This document shows, piece after piece, positions 52,582 to 61,729 of a stretch of DNA of 64,000 bases. Both the position numbers and the translations under genes were made by a program. Each line of letters opens with the position of its first letter. Position 1 is the first letter of the stretch. The notes beneath the pieces are model-generated. The model searched no databases and was not told the DNA's origin. It was given only the letters and a program-made list of their open reading frames with translations. The stretch is from UBA5794 sp963714375 (lineage in GTDB: Bacteria; Actinomycetota; Acidimicrobiia; Spongiisociales; UBA5794), in the NCBI GenBank assembly GCA_963714375.1, contig CAVQOG010000005.1, positions 1-64,000 of the forward strand. Direction: 5' to 3'.

Positions 52582-53336
52582 CGTTCCACGTTGTTGCGGA
52601 CGTCCACGGGGCCCATGGTGCCCTCGCCAGGGTTGCACCCGAGGGATCGACCGTTCTGGTTCTTGGCGACCTTGTGAACCTCGTCGACTATCGCACCAAT
52701 GAGGGAATTGTTCCCGATGTCATTGGAGTCGACGTGGTGAAGGAACTCGTTGCACTTCGAGCAGCAGGATTGTTTGACGAGGCATCAGACTTGTGGACAC
52801 AGCGCACTGCTGAACGCGGGAGTGAGATTCGGATCGAGGTCACGGCACGAATGCAGGCGGAATACGCAGATGTTGCAAGCGCGCTCGAGCGGTACACCGC
52901 CTACGTCACGTTCGGCAACGTCGACCGCGTCTCGATGCTGAAGGACTCGCTTCCACCAACAGCAACCTTCATAGACGCAGGAGTTGTTGAGATCGACGGA
53001 CACGCTGTCGGGTTTGCAGGAGGCGGTGTGCCCCTCATCGGATCGCAAGGCGAGGTTTCCGATCAGGACATGGCAAAGAAGCTGGCGATACTTGGTCCGG
53101 TTGACATCCTGTGCACACATGTTCCCCCGGCAGTCGATGTCCTGTCACACGACGTCGTCGGCGGCAGACCGAAGGCATCGCAGCCGGTGTTGGACTATCT
53201 CAATGAGTATCAACCAGTCATGCACTTCTTTGGAGATGTGCATCAGCCGACGGCGCTGACGTGGCGAGTCGGAAACACCGTGTGTCGCAATGTCGGCTAT
53301 TTCAGGGCGACGGGTCGCAGTGTCACCTATCCGTGA
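52578..53336 (+). CDS. Calcineurin-like metallophosphoesterase
   Basis: 252 residues with the metal-site motifs in order: FHVVADVHGAHGALA (DxH), VLVLGDLVNLVDY (GDxxx), FGNVDR (GNHD-like, with Asp), CTHVPP (H) and HFFGDVHQP (GHxH-like). Two-metal phosphoesterase; substrate unknown. It overlaps the upstream membrane-protein gene and runs into the methyltransferase gene. Confidence 0.85.
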   Translation: MTFHVVADVHGAHGALARVAPEGSTVLVLGDLVNLVDYRTNEGIVPDVIGVDVVKELVALRAAGLFDEASDLWTQRTAERGSEIRIEVTARMQAEYADVASALERYTAYVTFGNVDRVSMLKDSLPPTATFIDAGVVEIDGHAVGFAGGGVPLIGSQGEVSDQDMAKKLAILGPVDILCTHVPPAVDVLSHDVVGGRPKASQPVLDYLNEYQPVMHFFGDVHQPTALTWRVGNTVCRNVGYFRATGRSVTYP

Positions 53337-54048
53337 GATCGATCTCGACGCACTAGCACGTGGATATCGATTCCGCCCGATCTCCGATGCGGCGACGCGG
53401 CGAGCGCTGAACGCCGCACGAGCATCGCTCGATCCGTTGCTCGATATCGGCGGGGGCACGGGAGCGCACGCCACGGTATGGGCAGCCGCTGGTCGGAATG
53501 CAGTCGTGGTCGATGCCTCAGAAGGTATGACGGTGCAAGCAGGTGCCAAGCCTCATGTTGGTGTAGTGCGCGGAGATGCAGAGAACCTCCCCTTTGCCGA
53601 CAGTTCGTTCGGTCTTGCGTATTTCCATATGTCTGTGCATTACGGCGATTGGGGCCTGACACTTCCTGAGGCGGCGCGCTGTGTGCGCGACGGTGGACGA
53701 ATTGAGATCTGGACCTTCGCCCCGTCCGAGATCGAGAGAACGTCACTCGGACGCTGGTTCCCGACCGTTGTGGAAGTCGATGTTGCACGTTTCCCGGATC
53801 CAAAGGATCTTGCAACGTTGCTCGCAGGGTCGTGTCGATCCGTGTCTGTCGCAACTGAGGTTGAACCAGTCGAACGGACCGCTGGGTCGTGGATCCAGGG
53901 AGTCCGTGGACGATTCGTCAGCACGCTCCAACTCGTTCCCGAAGACGAGCTCGAAAAGGGGATAGCCGCCTTCAGGCGTGACTACCCGAACGACGATGAT
54001 GTGTATCGCTATGAGGCTCGGTACGCCTCGGTCAGCTGTGTCGTCTGA
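53290..54048 (+). CDS. Class I SAM-dependent methyltransferase
   Basis: 252 residues with a methyltransferase-11 type core: LLDIGGGTGAHATVWAAAG (SAM motif I), VVVDASEGM (motif II), GDAENLPFADSSFGLAYFHM and ARCVRDGGRIEIWTF. ATG 53290 overlaps the upstream gene by 47 nt; GTG 53320 is an alternative with a smaller overlap. Substrate unknown. Confidence 0.82.
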   Translation: MSAISGRRVAVSPIREIDLDALARGYRFRPISDAATRRALNAARASLDPLLDIGGGTGAHATVWAAAGRNAVVVDASEGMTVQAGAKPHVGVVRGDAENLPFADSSFGLAYFHMSVHYGDWGLTLPEAARCVRDGGRIEIWTFAPSEIERTSLGRWFPTVVEVDVARFPDPKDLATLLAGSCRSVSVATEVEPVERTAGSWIQGVRGRFVSTLQLVPEDELEKGIAAFRRDYPNDDDVYRYEARYASVSCVV

Positions 54049-54089
54049 CCGCTACGCTTCGCCACTGACCGAACGGTGAAGGAGAAGCA

Positions 54090-54533
54090 ATGGCCGTCGA
54101 GGGAACCGTGCAGCGAGTCGAGGTTTCGGCTGAACCGCAACATGTATTCGAAGTCGCTATTGACCTTGAGGCGTATCCCGAATGGGTTGATGGTGTCAAA
54201 TCCGTTTCGATCGTCTCCGAAGACGACCATGGCAGACCAGCGGATGTGGAATTCGTCGTCGATGCGATGATCAAGGAGATCTCGTACACCCTCCAGTACG
54301 ACTATGACTATGACAACGGCTTTGCATGGTCGGCGATACCGAACCAGGACATCACATCGCTTGTCGGACGCTACGAATTCAATGAGCTTGAAGGCGGTGG
54401 GACCGAGGTCGTCTATGCCCTCAAGGTTGACCCAGCTTTCTCCGTTCCCGGATTCCTGCGTCGGCAGGCCGAAAAACAGATCATCAGCACGGCACTGCGT
54501 GGGCTCAAGAAGCGAGCAGAAGAGAGCGCTTGA
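54090..54533 (+). CDS. SRPBCC (cyclase/dehydrase) family protein
   Basis: 147 residues with a START-like lipid-binding fold: VEVSAEPQHVFEVAIDLEAY, PEWVDGVKSV, GRYEFNELEGGGTEVVYALK, and a C-terminal amphipathic helix. Such proteins bind hydrophobic ligands. GGAGAAGC lies before the ATG. The ArsA-type gene starts at its stop codon (TGATG). Confidence 0.88.
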   Translation: MAVEGTVQRVEVSAEPQHVFEVAIDLEAYPEWVDGVKSVSIVSEDDHGRPADVEFVVDAMIKEISYTLQYDYDYDNGFAWSAIPNQDITSLVGRYEFNELEGGGTEVVYALKVDPAFSVPGFLRRQAEKQIISTALRGLKKRAEESA

Positions 54534-55708
54534 TGCGCATCATTCTTGTCACGGGCAAGGGAGGCGTTGGAAAGACAACAGTGTCGGCCGCGACCGCGGT
54601 CACGGCTGCCGATCGTGGCCATCGCACTCTCGTGATGTCGACCGATCCGGCTCATTCACTTGCCGACGCGTTCGATGTGTCGCTCGGTGATTCCCCTACG
54701 ACGGTTGTTGAGAACCTCGATGCCCAACAGATCGATAGTCAAATGAGGCTCGAGGAGTCGTGGGGAGCAGTTCGCGATCATCTCACCGATCTGTTTGATT
54801 GGTCCGGCCTCCACGGCATCGAGGCCGAAGAACTCACAGTGTTTCCCGGCATGGATGAGCTGTTCAGTCTCGCAACAGTTCGCGAGCACGCCAGGTCCGG
54901 GGAATACGACGCAGTCATCGTCGACTGTGCACCGACGGCCGAAACGCTGCGGCTCCTCAGCCTTCCCGAGGTCATGTCGTGGTACATGGACAAGTTGTTC
55001 CCAGCATCGAGGCGGGTGGCTCGGGTGGTTCGGCCTGTCTTGTCAAAGGTGACGGGAATGCCGGTTGCAGACGACGCCGTGTTTGATGCCGTTGCATCGT
55101 TCTACACACGTCTTGACGGGATCAAGGAGATTCTCTCGGATCCCGACGTTACGTCCGCGCGGTTGGTCATGAATCCTGAAAAGATGGTGATCGCCGAGGC
55201 CAGAAGGACCTATACCTACCTCGGTCTCTTCGGCTACGGCGTCGACTCTGCGATCGTGAACCGTGTCCTTCCCGATACGATCCAGGACCCATACTTTGAC
55301 CGATGGCGCGAGATCCAGGAGGAACATCTCAACGCAATCGATGAGGGATTCGCTGGAACAGATATCCGAAGGCTACGGCTTTTTGAGGAGGAGATGGTCG
55401 GAATCGATCGGCTACGTCAGGTTGGCTTCGAGCTTTATGGCGATACCGACCCCACCGTCAAACTGTCGAACGCACAGCCGCTACGTGTTGTCGACACCCC
55501 TGACGGCGATGTTGCATTGGTTGTCACGGTTCCCTTCGCTGAAAAACGTGACGTCGAGGTGCTCCGTCACGATGATGAACTCTTCCTCACTGTCGGTCCC
55601 TACCGCCGAAGTCTTGTACTACCGGATTCACTGAAGCGCCGAACCGTCAAGAGCGCCAAACTCGATGACGGCCGCCTGAGTGTCGTGTTCACACTGGAGA
55701 AAGAATGA
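54533..55708 (+). CDS. ArsA/GET3-family ATPase
   Basis: ATG 54533 overlaps the previous stop (TGATG). 391 residues: deviant Walker A TGKGGVGKTT (about 6-15), switch I DPAHSLADAFD, IVDCAPTAETLRLL (switch II/Walker B), then an insertion-rich helical part and a C-terminal HSP20-like domain (LPDSLKRRTVKSAKL). Many actinobacterial members are not for arsenic. Operon with the SRPBCC gene and a small downstream gene. Confidence 0.92.
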   Translation: MRIILVTGKGGVGKTTVSAATAVTAADRGHRTLVMSTDPAHSLADAFDVSLGDSPTTVVENLDAQQIDSQMRLEESWGAVRDHLTDLFDWSGLHGIEAEELTVFPGMDELFSLATVREHARSGEYDAVIVDCAPTAETLRLLSLPEVMSWYMDKLFPASRRVARVVRPVLSKVTGMPVADDAVFDAVASFYTRLDGIKEILSDPDVTSARLVMNPEKMVIAEARRTYTYLGLFGYGVDSAIVNRVLPDTIQDPYFDRWREIQEEHLNAIDEGFAGTDIRRLRLFEEEMVGIDRLRQVGFELYGDTDPTVKLSNAQPLRVVDTPDGDVALVVTVPFAEKRDVEVLRHDDELFLTVGPYRRSLVLPDSLKRRTVKSAKLDDGRLSVVFTLEKE

Positions 55709-55908
55709 CAGACGAAGTAACTGACACACCGTCGGGCCCCGACCCCCTCATCACCGGTGCAAAGAGGGCGGCGATCCATCTTGGCAAGGCAGGGTTCGAG
55801 GTGTTCGCGGCCATGAGCGCGATTTCGAAAGGAATCGTCGACAAGGTGCGGCCGCCCGATGGGGACCAAGAAGGCGGCACGGGAGCACAGCACATTCCGG
55901 TTGATTGA
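55705..55908 (+). CDS. Small hypothetical protein in the ArsA operon
   Basis: A 67-residue protein whose ATG overlaps the ArsA-type gene stop (ATGA). The centre is a helix (GAKRAAIHLGKAGFEVFAAM) between acidic ends. No family recognised; it is kept because of the coupled start. Confidence 0.7.
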   Translation: MTDEVTDTPSGPDPLITGAKRAAIHLGKAGFEVFAAMSAISKGIVDKVRPPDGDQEGGTGAQHIPVD

Positions 55909-55911
55909 GTC

Positions 55912-56032
55912 AGATGACCGATGACCGATTACGGAAAGCGGATACGGAAAAGGGAGTCGGGTCTCTGGCTGAAAGCAGAAAGCTGAAAGCTGAAAGCTCC
56001 TTGCAGTCAGAGGTCGGATGTCGGAGACGGTG
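55912..56032. repeat. Heptanucleotide repeat cluster (GATGACC, GGATACG, GCTGAAA, GGATGTC units)
   Basis: Contains GATGACCGATGACCG (55915-55929), degenerate CGGAAAGCGGATACGG, three GCTGAAA-type units (55969-55996) and GGTCGGATGTCGG (56012-56024). It ends 20 nt before the glucokinase ATG. Confidence 0.75.
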
Positions 56033-56045
56033 AGGGAAGGAAAAG

Positions 56046-56972
56046 ATGGCAGTCGTTGGTGTTGACATTGGCGGGACAAAGGCTCTCGCGGTCGCTATGG
56101 AGGATGGCAGCGTCGTTGCCGAGCGGCGATCGGTTCTCGATCGATCCACAACGACGGTTGATGCCTTGATCGCGGCGATCGACGAGATGGCAGAACGTCC
56201 GATCGAAGCCATCGGTGTTGGTATTGCTGGGCTGGTTCGCGTTGCCGACGGCGTTCTTGTGTGGGGACCGCACGTGCCAGGCACGGAGGTCCCGATTCGA
56301 TCGTTGCTCGCATCTCGATACAACGTCCCAATCGTCGTTGACAATGACGCCAACGTCGCAGCCCTCGCGGAGTTCACGACGGGGGCGGGAGTTGGCTACC
56401 GCAACGGTCTGCTCGTAACACTCGGTACCGGCATCGGAGGAGCGATCGTGGTCGATGGTTCCGTTTATCGCGGTGAGTCGTTTGCGGGCGAATGGGGACA
56501 CGTCCGGGTCTCGGAAGGTGGTCTGCTTTGTGACTGTGGCAAGCGGGGCTGTTGGGAGACCCGCGCGTCGGGTCCGGCTCTTGCCCGCTTGGCACGGGAA
56601 GTTATAGCAGCGAACCCTGACGGTTCTCTTGCTGGAAGTCTGGACGGAAATGACGTCACAGGAGAGACGATTGTCGCAGCGGCAGATGCTGGGGAGGAGA
56701 CAGCTCGAGCCCTCGTGACAGAAGTCGGACGCGCCTTTGGCAGTGGACTGTCTGACCTCATTTCCATCTTTGATCCCGAAATCGTGGTTGTTGGGGGAGG
56801 TCTCGGTTCCGTGGGGGAGTCAATCGTCGGGCCGGCACGACGAGTGGTTGTTGATTCGATCCACGGCGGCAACTTGAGGGTGCCACCAACGATCCAGGTC
56901 GCATCCCTCGGCCCCTCTGCCGGAGCAGTCGGTGCGGCGATGGCTGCAGCGGAGATGGCTCATGTCCGTTGA
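56046..56972 (+). CDS. ROK-family glucokinase
   Basis: 308 residues: phosphate loop VGVDIGGTKALAVAMEDG, adenosine-site GLLVTLGTGIGGAIV, EWGHVRVSEGGLLCDCGKRG with the zinc ligands His and CxCGxxGC, and EIVVVGGGLG at the end. It phosphorylates glucose (or a related hexose) with ATP, consistent with the nearby gnd. GGAAAAG precedes the ATG. The next gene overlaps by 11 nt. Confidence 0.92.
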   Translation: MAVVGVDIGGTKALAVAMEDGSVVAERRSVLDRSTTTVDALIAAIDEMAERPIEAIGVGIAGLVRVADGVLVWGPHVPGTEVPIRSLLASRYNVPIVVDNDANVAALAEFTTGAGVGYRNGLLVTLGTGIGGAIVVDGSVYRGESFAGEWGHVRVSEGGLLCDCGKRGCWETRASGPALARLAREVIAANPDGSLAGSLDGNDVTGETIVAAADAGEETARALVTEVGRAFGSGLSDLISIFDPEIVVVGGGLGSVGESIVGPARRVVVDSIHGGNLRVPPTIQVASLGPSAGAVGAAMAAAEMAHVR

Positions 56973-57384
56973 AGAACCCGGCATCGAACCCGGGCCTGTC
57001 GACTCAAGCTTGCCCGTGCCGCCGCGCTCGTGGGGAGAGATCGCAGGTGAGGTCGCCCTCGTTCTGCCAAACGTGACCAAGCTGTTTGCCAGGCTGATGC
57101 GGGATCCCCGGGTCCCGATTCGTCGCAAGATCCTTGTCGGTGCTGTGGCTGGGTACGTCGTTTCACCGATCGACGTGATCCCGGACTTTCTCGTGGGTAT
57201 CGGACGACTCGACGATGTCATCCTGGTTTCGCTTGCCATTGATCACCTGATGCGTGGCGCCGACGAGGCGATCGTGATGGAACACTGGGATGGGACAATC
57301 GATGCCCTCGACATGGTTCGGTCCCTCTTTGCATGGGGAGCGGCGATTCTTCCCGATGGTGTGAGCCGGTTTCTCCCTCGGTAG
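56962..57384 (+). CDS. YkvA/DUF1232 family membrane protein
   Basis: 140 residues. The DUF1232 signature DPRVPIRRKILVGAVAGYVV, SPIDVIPDFLVGIGRLDDV is clear (residues about 48-90). The family is membrane-associated and of unknown role. ATG 56962 overlaps the end of the glucokinase gene by 11 nt. Confidence 0.9.
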   Translation: MSVEEPGIEPGPVDSSLPVPPRSWGEIAGEVALVLPNVTKLFARLMRDPRVPIRRKILVGAVAGYVVSPIDVIPDFLVGIGRLDDVILVSLAIDHLMRGADEAIVMEHWDGTIDALDMVRSLFAWGAAILPDGVSRFLPR

Positions 57385-57440
57385 AGACGCTAGAGGGATC
57401 CGTCTGTCGGATCAGTACGTGAATGATCTATCGTCTGGCC

Positions 57441-58622
57441 ATGGACTTCAGACGCATCGACAACCTCCCCCCGTATGTCTTCGCCGAGGTCAACCAGCGC
57501 AAGCTCGAAGCACGCCGGGCCGGTGTTGACGTTATCGATCTCGGATTTGGAAACCCTGACATCCCCTCGCCAAGCGGTGTCGTGGACAAGCTCGTCGAAG
57601 CGGCACGACAATCCAAGAACCATAGGTACTCAGCGTCGCGTGGCATCCCGAACCTGCGCAAGGCCGTTGCTGCCCGCTACCTACGCGCGTACGGCGTTCA
57701 ACTTGATCCTGACACGGAGGTCATCAACACGATCGGTGCAAAAGAAGGTCTGTCTCACCTCATGTGGACCCTCGTGCAACCCGGTGACGTTGCCTTGGTT
57801 CCCGAACCGTCCTACCCGATCCACATCTATGCCCCCGTGCTTGCCGGCGCCGAAGTGCGCCGAGTCCACCTCAGCACAGACACTGACTTTTTCGAGCGAC
57901 TCACCGCGGCATTTCGTACGTCATGGCCGAAGCCGCGAGTCATTGTCACGTCGTTTCCGCACAACCCGACAACGGTCTCCGTCGATCTCGACTTCTTCAA
58001 ACGACTCGTCGATTTCGCCCATCGCAACGACGTAGCCCTGGTCCACGACTTTGCGTATGCCGACATCGCCTTTGACGGCTACCAACCGCCGTCCCTGCTC
58101 CAAGTGGACGGTGCAAAGGAGGTGGCTGTTGAGCTCTATACCCTCTCCAAGTCCCATTCGATGGCTGGTTGGCGTGTCGGATTCGTGGTCGGAAACAGCG
58201 AAATGATTGGAGCGCTTGGCCAGCTCAAGTCGTATCTGGACTACGGGACGTTCCAGCCGATCCAGATCGCATCGATCATTGCCCTCAATGAACACGACGC
58301 CTACATCGGTGAAGTCGTGGACGAATACAAGATCAGAAGAGACACCCTGATCGAGGGCCTGGCAAACGCCGGATGGATCGTGGATGCTCCGAATGCAACG
58401 ATGTTTGTGTGGGCGAAGATCCCGGACAGTCATGCCCACATGGGGAGCCTCGCGTTCGCCCTTGATCTGCTGGACAAAGCGGCTGTTGCGGTGAGCCCCG
58501 GTATCGGATTCGGTCCGTCAGGTGATACGCATGTGCGGTTCGCACTTGTCGAGAACGCGATGCGGATCGGGCAGGCTATGCGTAGTATCCGCCGCTACTT
58601 GGCAAGCGACTCACCCCAATAG
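57441..58622 (+). CDS. Class I/II aminotransferase (AlaA/YfdZ-like)
   Basis: ATG 57441 (MDFRRIDNLPPYVF) gives 393 residues. Fold-type I lines: GFGNPDIPSPSGVVDKLVEA, YSASRGIPNLRKAVAARYLR, SFPHNPTTVSVDLDFFKRLV, HDFAYADIAFDGYQPPSLLQ and PLP-Lys in TLSKSHSMAGWRVGFVVG. Closest in pattern to glutamate-pyruvate aminotransferases of the AlaC/YfdZ group. Substrate inferred only. Confidence 0.88.
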   Translation: MDFRRIDNLPPYVFAEVNQRKLEARRAGVDVIDLGFGNPDIPSPSGVVDKLVEAARQSKNHRYSASRGIPNLRKAVAARYLRAYGVQLDPDTEVINTIGAKEGLSHLMWTLVQPGDVALVPEPSYPIHIYAPVLAGAEVRRVHLSTDTDFFERLTAAFRTSWPKPRVIVTSFPHNPTTVSVDLDFFKRLVDFAHRNDVALVHDFAYADIAFDGYQPPSLLQVDGAKEVAVELYTLSKSHSMAGWRVGFVVGNSEMIGALGQLKSYLDYGTFQPIQIASIIALNEHDAYIGEVVDEYKIRRDTLIEGLANAGWIVDAPNATMFVWAKIPDSHAHMGSLAFALDLLDKAAVAVSPGIGFGPSGDTHVRFALVENAMRIGQAMRSIRRYLASDSPQ

Positions 58623-58699
58623 CAGAGGGGTTCGAGAATCCGTGAGGGTTGTCGGAGGTCTGTCGCTCTCGGTCAGATAGCTGTGCCAGACTGGATGGG

Positions 58700-59635
58700 A
58701 TGACGAAGATGAACTATGCCGTGCTCTTTCCCGGTCAGGGAAGTCAAGTTGTTGGCATGGGTTCGGACGTTCGGGCAACTCGCACGGATCTGCTCGGAGA
58801 AGCTGCCAACGAAATCCTCGGTTGGGATCTTGACGATCTGATCGAAAGCGGCCCACAAGAGCTTCTGACCGAGACCCAACACGCTCAACCAGCTCTGTAC
58901 GCGACCTCTTATGCCCTCTATGACGAATTCGTATCAATGGTGTCGATGCCTCCGAGTGCAGCGGCAGGTCATTCGCTCGGTGAATACACGGCACTCGCCG
59001 CTGCAGGGGCGGTGTCGTACCTTGATGGTCTTGCACTCGTCGCAAAGCGGGGGGAAGCGATGGCGGCATGCGCTGGTTCCCAATCGTCTGGCATGGCTGC
59101 GCTCCTTGGTGTAGACCCTGAGACAGCTGAGTCTGTTGCTGCGGGACGGAGGGCCGATGGAGGAGCACTCTATGTCGCCAACCTCAACGCACCAGGGCAG
59201 GTCGTGGTGGCGGGTGGTTCGGACGATATTGCATGGCTGGTGGAGAATGCCCGTGATCTTGGCGTGCGGCGAGCGATCGCCCTTGACGTTGCTGGCGGGT
59301 TTCATTCACCGTTCATGGCCGATGCCGCCCATGCGCTTGATGAGGCATTGTGGTCGACCGAGTTCGCACCGCCTCGATTCGACGTGTATGCAAACGCAAC
59401 GGCACAAGCTACGGCCGATGCCAAACAGACGCTTTCGGATCAGCTCACCGCTCCGGTCCGGTTTCACCAGACTCTCCTCAATCTCGCTGACGCGGGGATT
59501 GAGACCTTCGTGCATGTCGGTCCGGGAGATGTCACGGCAGGACTCGCAAAGCGAACCGTGCATGGGTCGGATGTGAAGGTTGTCTCGACAATCGAAGAAG
59601 CGCGCGCGGTGGCCGAGGAGCTGTCCGTACAATGA
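58700..59635 (+). CDS. fabD: Malonyl-CoA:ACP transacylase
   Basis: ATG 58700 (MTKMNYAVLF) gives 311 residues: LFPGQGSQVVGMGSD, AAGHSLGEYTALAAAGAVSY with the GHSLG nucleophile Ser, and GGFHSPFMADA with the catalytic His. It loads malonate on ACP, the entry step of fatty acid synthesis. First gene of the fab cluster. Confidence 0.95.
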   Translation: MTKMNYAVLFPGQGSQVVGMGSDVRATRTDLLGEAANEILGWDLDDLIESGPQELLTETQHAQPALYATSYALYDEFVSMVSMPPSAAAGHSLGEYTALAAAGAVSYLDGLALVAKRGEAMAACAGSQSSGMAALLGVDPETAESVAAGRRADGGALYVANLNAPGQVVVAGGSDDIAWLVENARDLGVRRAIALDVAGGFHSPFMADAAHALDEALWSTEFAPPRFDVYANATAQATADAKQTLSDQLTAPVRFHQTLLNLADAGIETFVHVGPGDVTAGLAKRTVHGSDVKVVSTIEEARAVAEELSVQ

Positions 59636-59660
59636 GTCGTGCTGTCAGGGAAGGGATCCG

Positions 59661-60722
59661 ATGAAGAACGCGACGATCACCGGTTGGGGCAGATGTGTTC
59701 CGCAACCATTTGTGACGAACGCCGAGCTTGCAACGGTTGTCGACACGACTGATGAGTGGATCACCACGCGCTCTGGCATCAAGGAGCGCCATGTGTCGCA
59801 TGTCCAGAACTCGGACATGGCGACTCTTGCCGCGAGGCGAGCACTTGCTGCGGCTGGACGTGACGCTACCGACCTTGACTACGTGGTCGTCGCAACGTGC
59901 ACCCCTGACCGACAGATCCCGTCGACGGCATGCTACGTCCAGATCAAACTGGGTGCTGTGAACGCGGCTGCTTCAGACATCAACGCCGGTTGCACAGGAT
60001 TCATCTACGGCCTGTCCATGGCCCATGGGCTCATTGCGACGGAGACCGCAAAGACCGTGCTCGTCATTGGTTCGGAACGCATCACAAGCTATCTCAATCT
60101 CGACGTGCGCGAAACAGCCGTGCTCTTCGGTGACGGCGCTGGAGCGGTCATCGTAGAGGCGACGGACGATCCAGTCGGCGTGATGTCCCTGACGCTTGGA
60201 GCGGACGGCAGCGGAGCACCTGCGCTGACGGCGACAGGCTTGGGGACCGAGTTCATCGGATCGGACGCTCAGCTGGCAGTCATCATGGATGGTGCCGAAG
60301 TATTCAAGAACGCCGTTGTCAAGATGGGGGAATGCACGGTCGAAGCGATCGAGAGGGCTGGCTGGACGGCTGAGGAGATCGACTTGGTTGTGCCACACCA
60401 GGCAAACCTTCGGATCATTGATGCCGTCCGTCGGCGAATCCATGCCGACGAAGACAAGGTCTACATCAACATCCACAAGTATGGGAATACGTCTGCAGCG
60501 ACGATTCCGATCGCGTTGTCCGAGGCTCTTGATGAGGGACGCGTCGGGCCGGGCGGTAGGTTGATCCTTGTTGCGTTCGGTGCCGGGTTCACATGGGGTG
60601 GGGCGGCCATCAAGTGGGGAGACCGGGTCACCCCGATCAACACGATCGATGACGAGCTTCCTGAGTCCGACATGACCGGCCTTGAGATCATGCGTTCACG
60701 TCACCGGGTCTTCCAATCGTGA
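59661..60722 (+). CDS. fabH: 3-oxoacyl-ACP synthase III
   Basis: 353 residues. The initiating condensing enzyme: SDINAGCTGFIYGLSMAHGL (catalytic Cys), VPHQANLRIIDAV (His) and NIHKYGNTSAATIPIALSEA (Asn). C-terminal extension (WGDRVTPINTIDDELPESD...) is longer than in E. coli FabH. 25 nt after fabD. Overlaps fabG by 4 nt (GTGA). Confidence 0.95.
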   Translation: MKNATITGWGRCVPQPFVTNAELATVVDTTDEWITTRSGIKERHVSHVQNSDMATLAARRALAAAGRDATDLDYVVVATCTPDRQIPSTACYVQIKLGAVNAAASDINAGCTGFIYGLSMAHGLIATETAKTVLVIGSERITSYLNLDVRETAVLFGDGAGAVIVEATDDPVGVMSLTLGADGSGAPALTATGLGTEFIGSDAQLAVIMDGAEVFKNAVVKMGECTVEAIERAGWTAEEIDLVVPHQANLRIIDAVRRRIHADEDKVYINIHKYGNTSAATIPIALSEALDEGRVGPGGRLILVAFGAGFTWGGAAIKWGDRVTPINTIDDELPESDMTGLEIMRSRHRVFQS

Positions 60723-61453
60723 GCAATGTTGCACTCGTCACGGGCGCCTCGCGCGGTATTGGTCGTGCCATTGCCCTTCGACTCGCTGCGGATGGCTTCG
60801 CCGTCGGTGTCAACTATGCATCGAGTTCCACCAAGGCCGAGGAGGTCGTTGCACAAATCGTTGCCAACGGTGGACGGGCCATCGCGATCAGAGCTGATGT
60901 CGGCGACGAGGATGAAGTCCATGCGATGTTCGCCACGGTTTCCGATGAACTCGGTCCGGTGACCGTATTGGTCAACAATGCCGGAATCACCGACGATGGC
61001 CTGCTGCTGCGCATGGGTGTTGAGCAATGGGATCGGGTCATCGCCACAAACCTACGGTCGGTGTACCTGTGCACGAAGGCCGCTCTGCGAGGCATGATCA
61101 GGGCAAAAGGTGGTCGCATCATCAGTGTCTCGTCCGTGTCTGGCATTTCGGGAAACCCTGGTCAGGCGAACTACGCGGCGTCAAAGGCTGGCATCATCGG
61201 GTTCACCAAGTCAACGGCAAAGGAGGTCGGGTCACGCGGCATCACCGTAAACGCTGTTGCCCCCGGATTCATTGCAACAGACATGACAGACGCGCTCGGG
61301 GACGAGGTCACCGAGGCAGCCTCTCACCAGATCTCCCTCGGTCGGCTCGGGTCGCCCGAGGAAGTCGCGTCCGTAGTTGGCTATCTTGCCTCCGACGGAG
61401 CGTCATACATCACAGGCCAGACGATCGTCGTTGACGGCGGTCTGGCACTCTGA
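60719..61453 (+). CDS. fabG: 3-oxoacyl-ACP reductase
   Basis: GTG 60719, 244 residues. Short-chain dehydrogenase with VTGASRGIGRAIALRL (cofactor), LVNNAGITDDGLLLRM, and ISVSSVSGISGNPGQANYAA with YAASKAG (catalytic Tyr/Lys); MTDALGDEVTEAA and TGQTIVVDGGLAL complete the FabG pattern. Confidence 0.95.
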   Translation: MSNVALVTGASRGIGRAIALRLAADGFAVGVNYASSSTKAEEVVAQIVANGGRAIAIRADVGDEDEVHAMFATVSDELGPVTVLVNNAGITDDGLLLRMGVEQWDRVIATNLRSVYLCTKAALRGMIRAKGGRIISVSSVSGISGNPGQANYAASKAGIIGFTKSTAKEVGSRGITVNAVAPGFIATDMTDALGDEVTEAASHQISLGRLGSPEEVASVVGYLASDGASYITGQTIVVDGGLAL

Positions 61454-61474
61454 ACCAGCAGGAGGGCGAAAGCC

Positions 61475-61720
61475 ATGGACAGAAACGACATCGAATCGAA
61501 GATGAAGGAGCTCCTCGTCGAGGAACTTGGTCTCGATGAGAACAAGATCACAATGAGCGCAACTTTCGAGGAAGACCTTGAGGTCGATTCGCTTGGGGTT
61601 GTTGAGCTGCTCATGGCACTCGAGGACAACTTTGGCGTGCAGATTCCCGATGAGGAGGCGGAATCCCTCGTAACGGTTGGCGAGGCCGTTGACCTGGTCG
61701 AAAAGAAGCTCAACGCCTAA
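61475..61720 (+). CDS. acpP: Acyl carrier protein
   Basis: 81 residues, acidic, four-helix ACP. The phosphopantetheine Ser is Ser39 in EVDSLGVVELLMAL. GGAGG lies 7-10 nt before the ATG. Between fabG and fabF as in many bacteria. Confidence 0.96.
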   Translation: MDRNDIESKMKELLVEELGLDENKITMSATFEEDLEVDSLGVVELLMALEDNFGVQIPDEEAESLVTVGEAVDLVEKKLNA

Positions 61721-61729
61721 GGAACCATC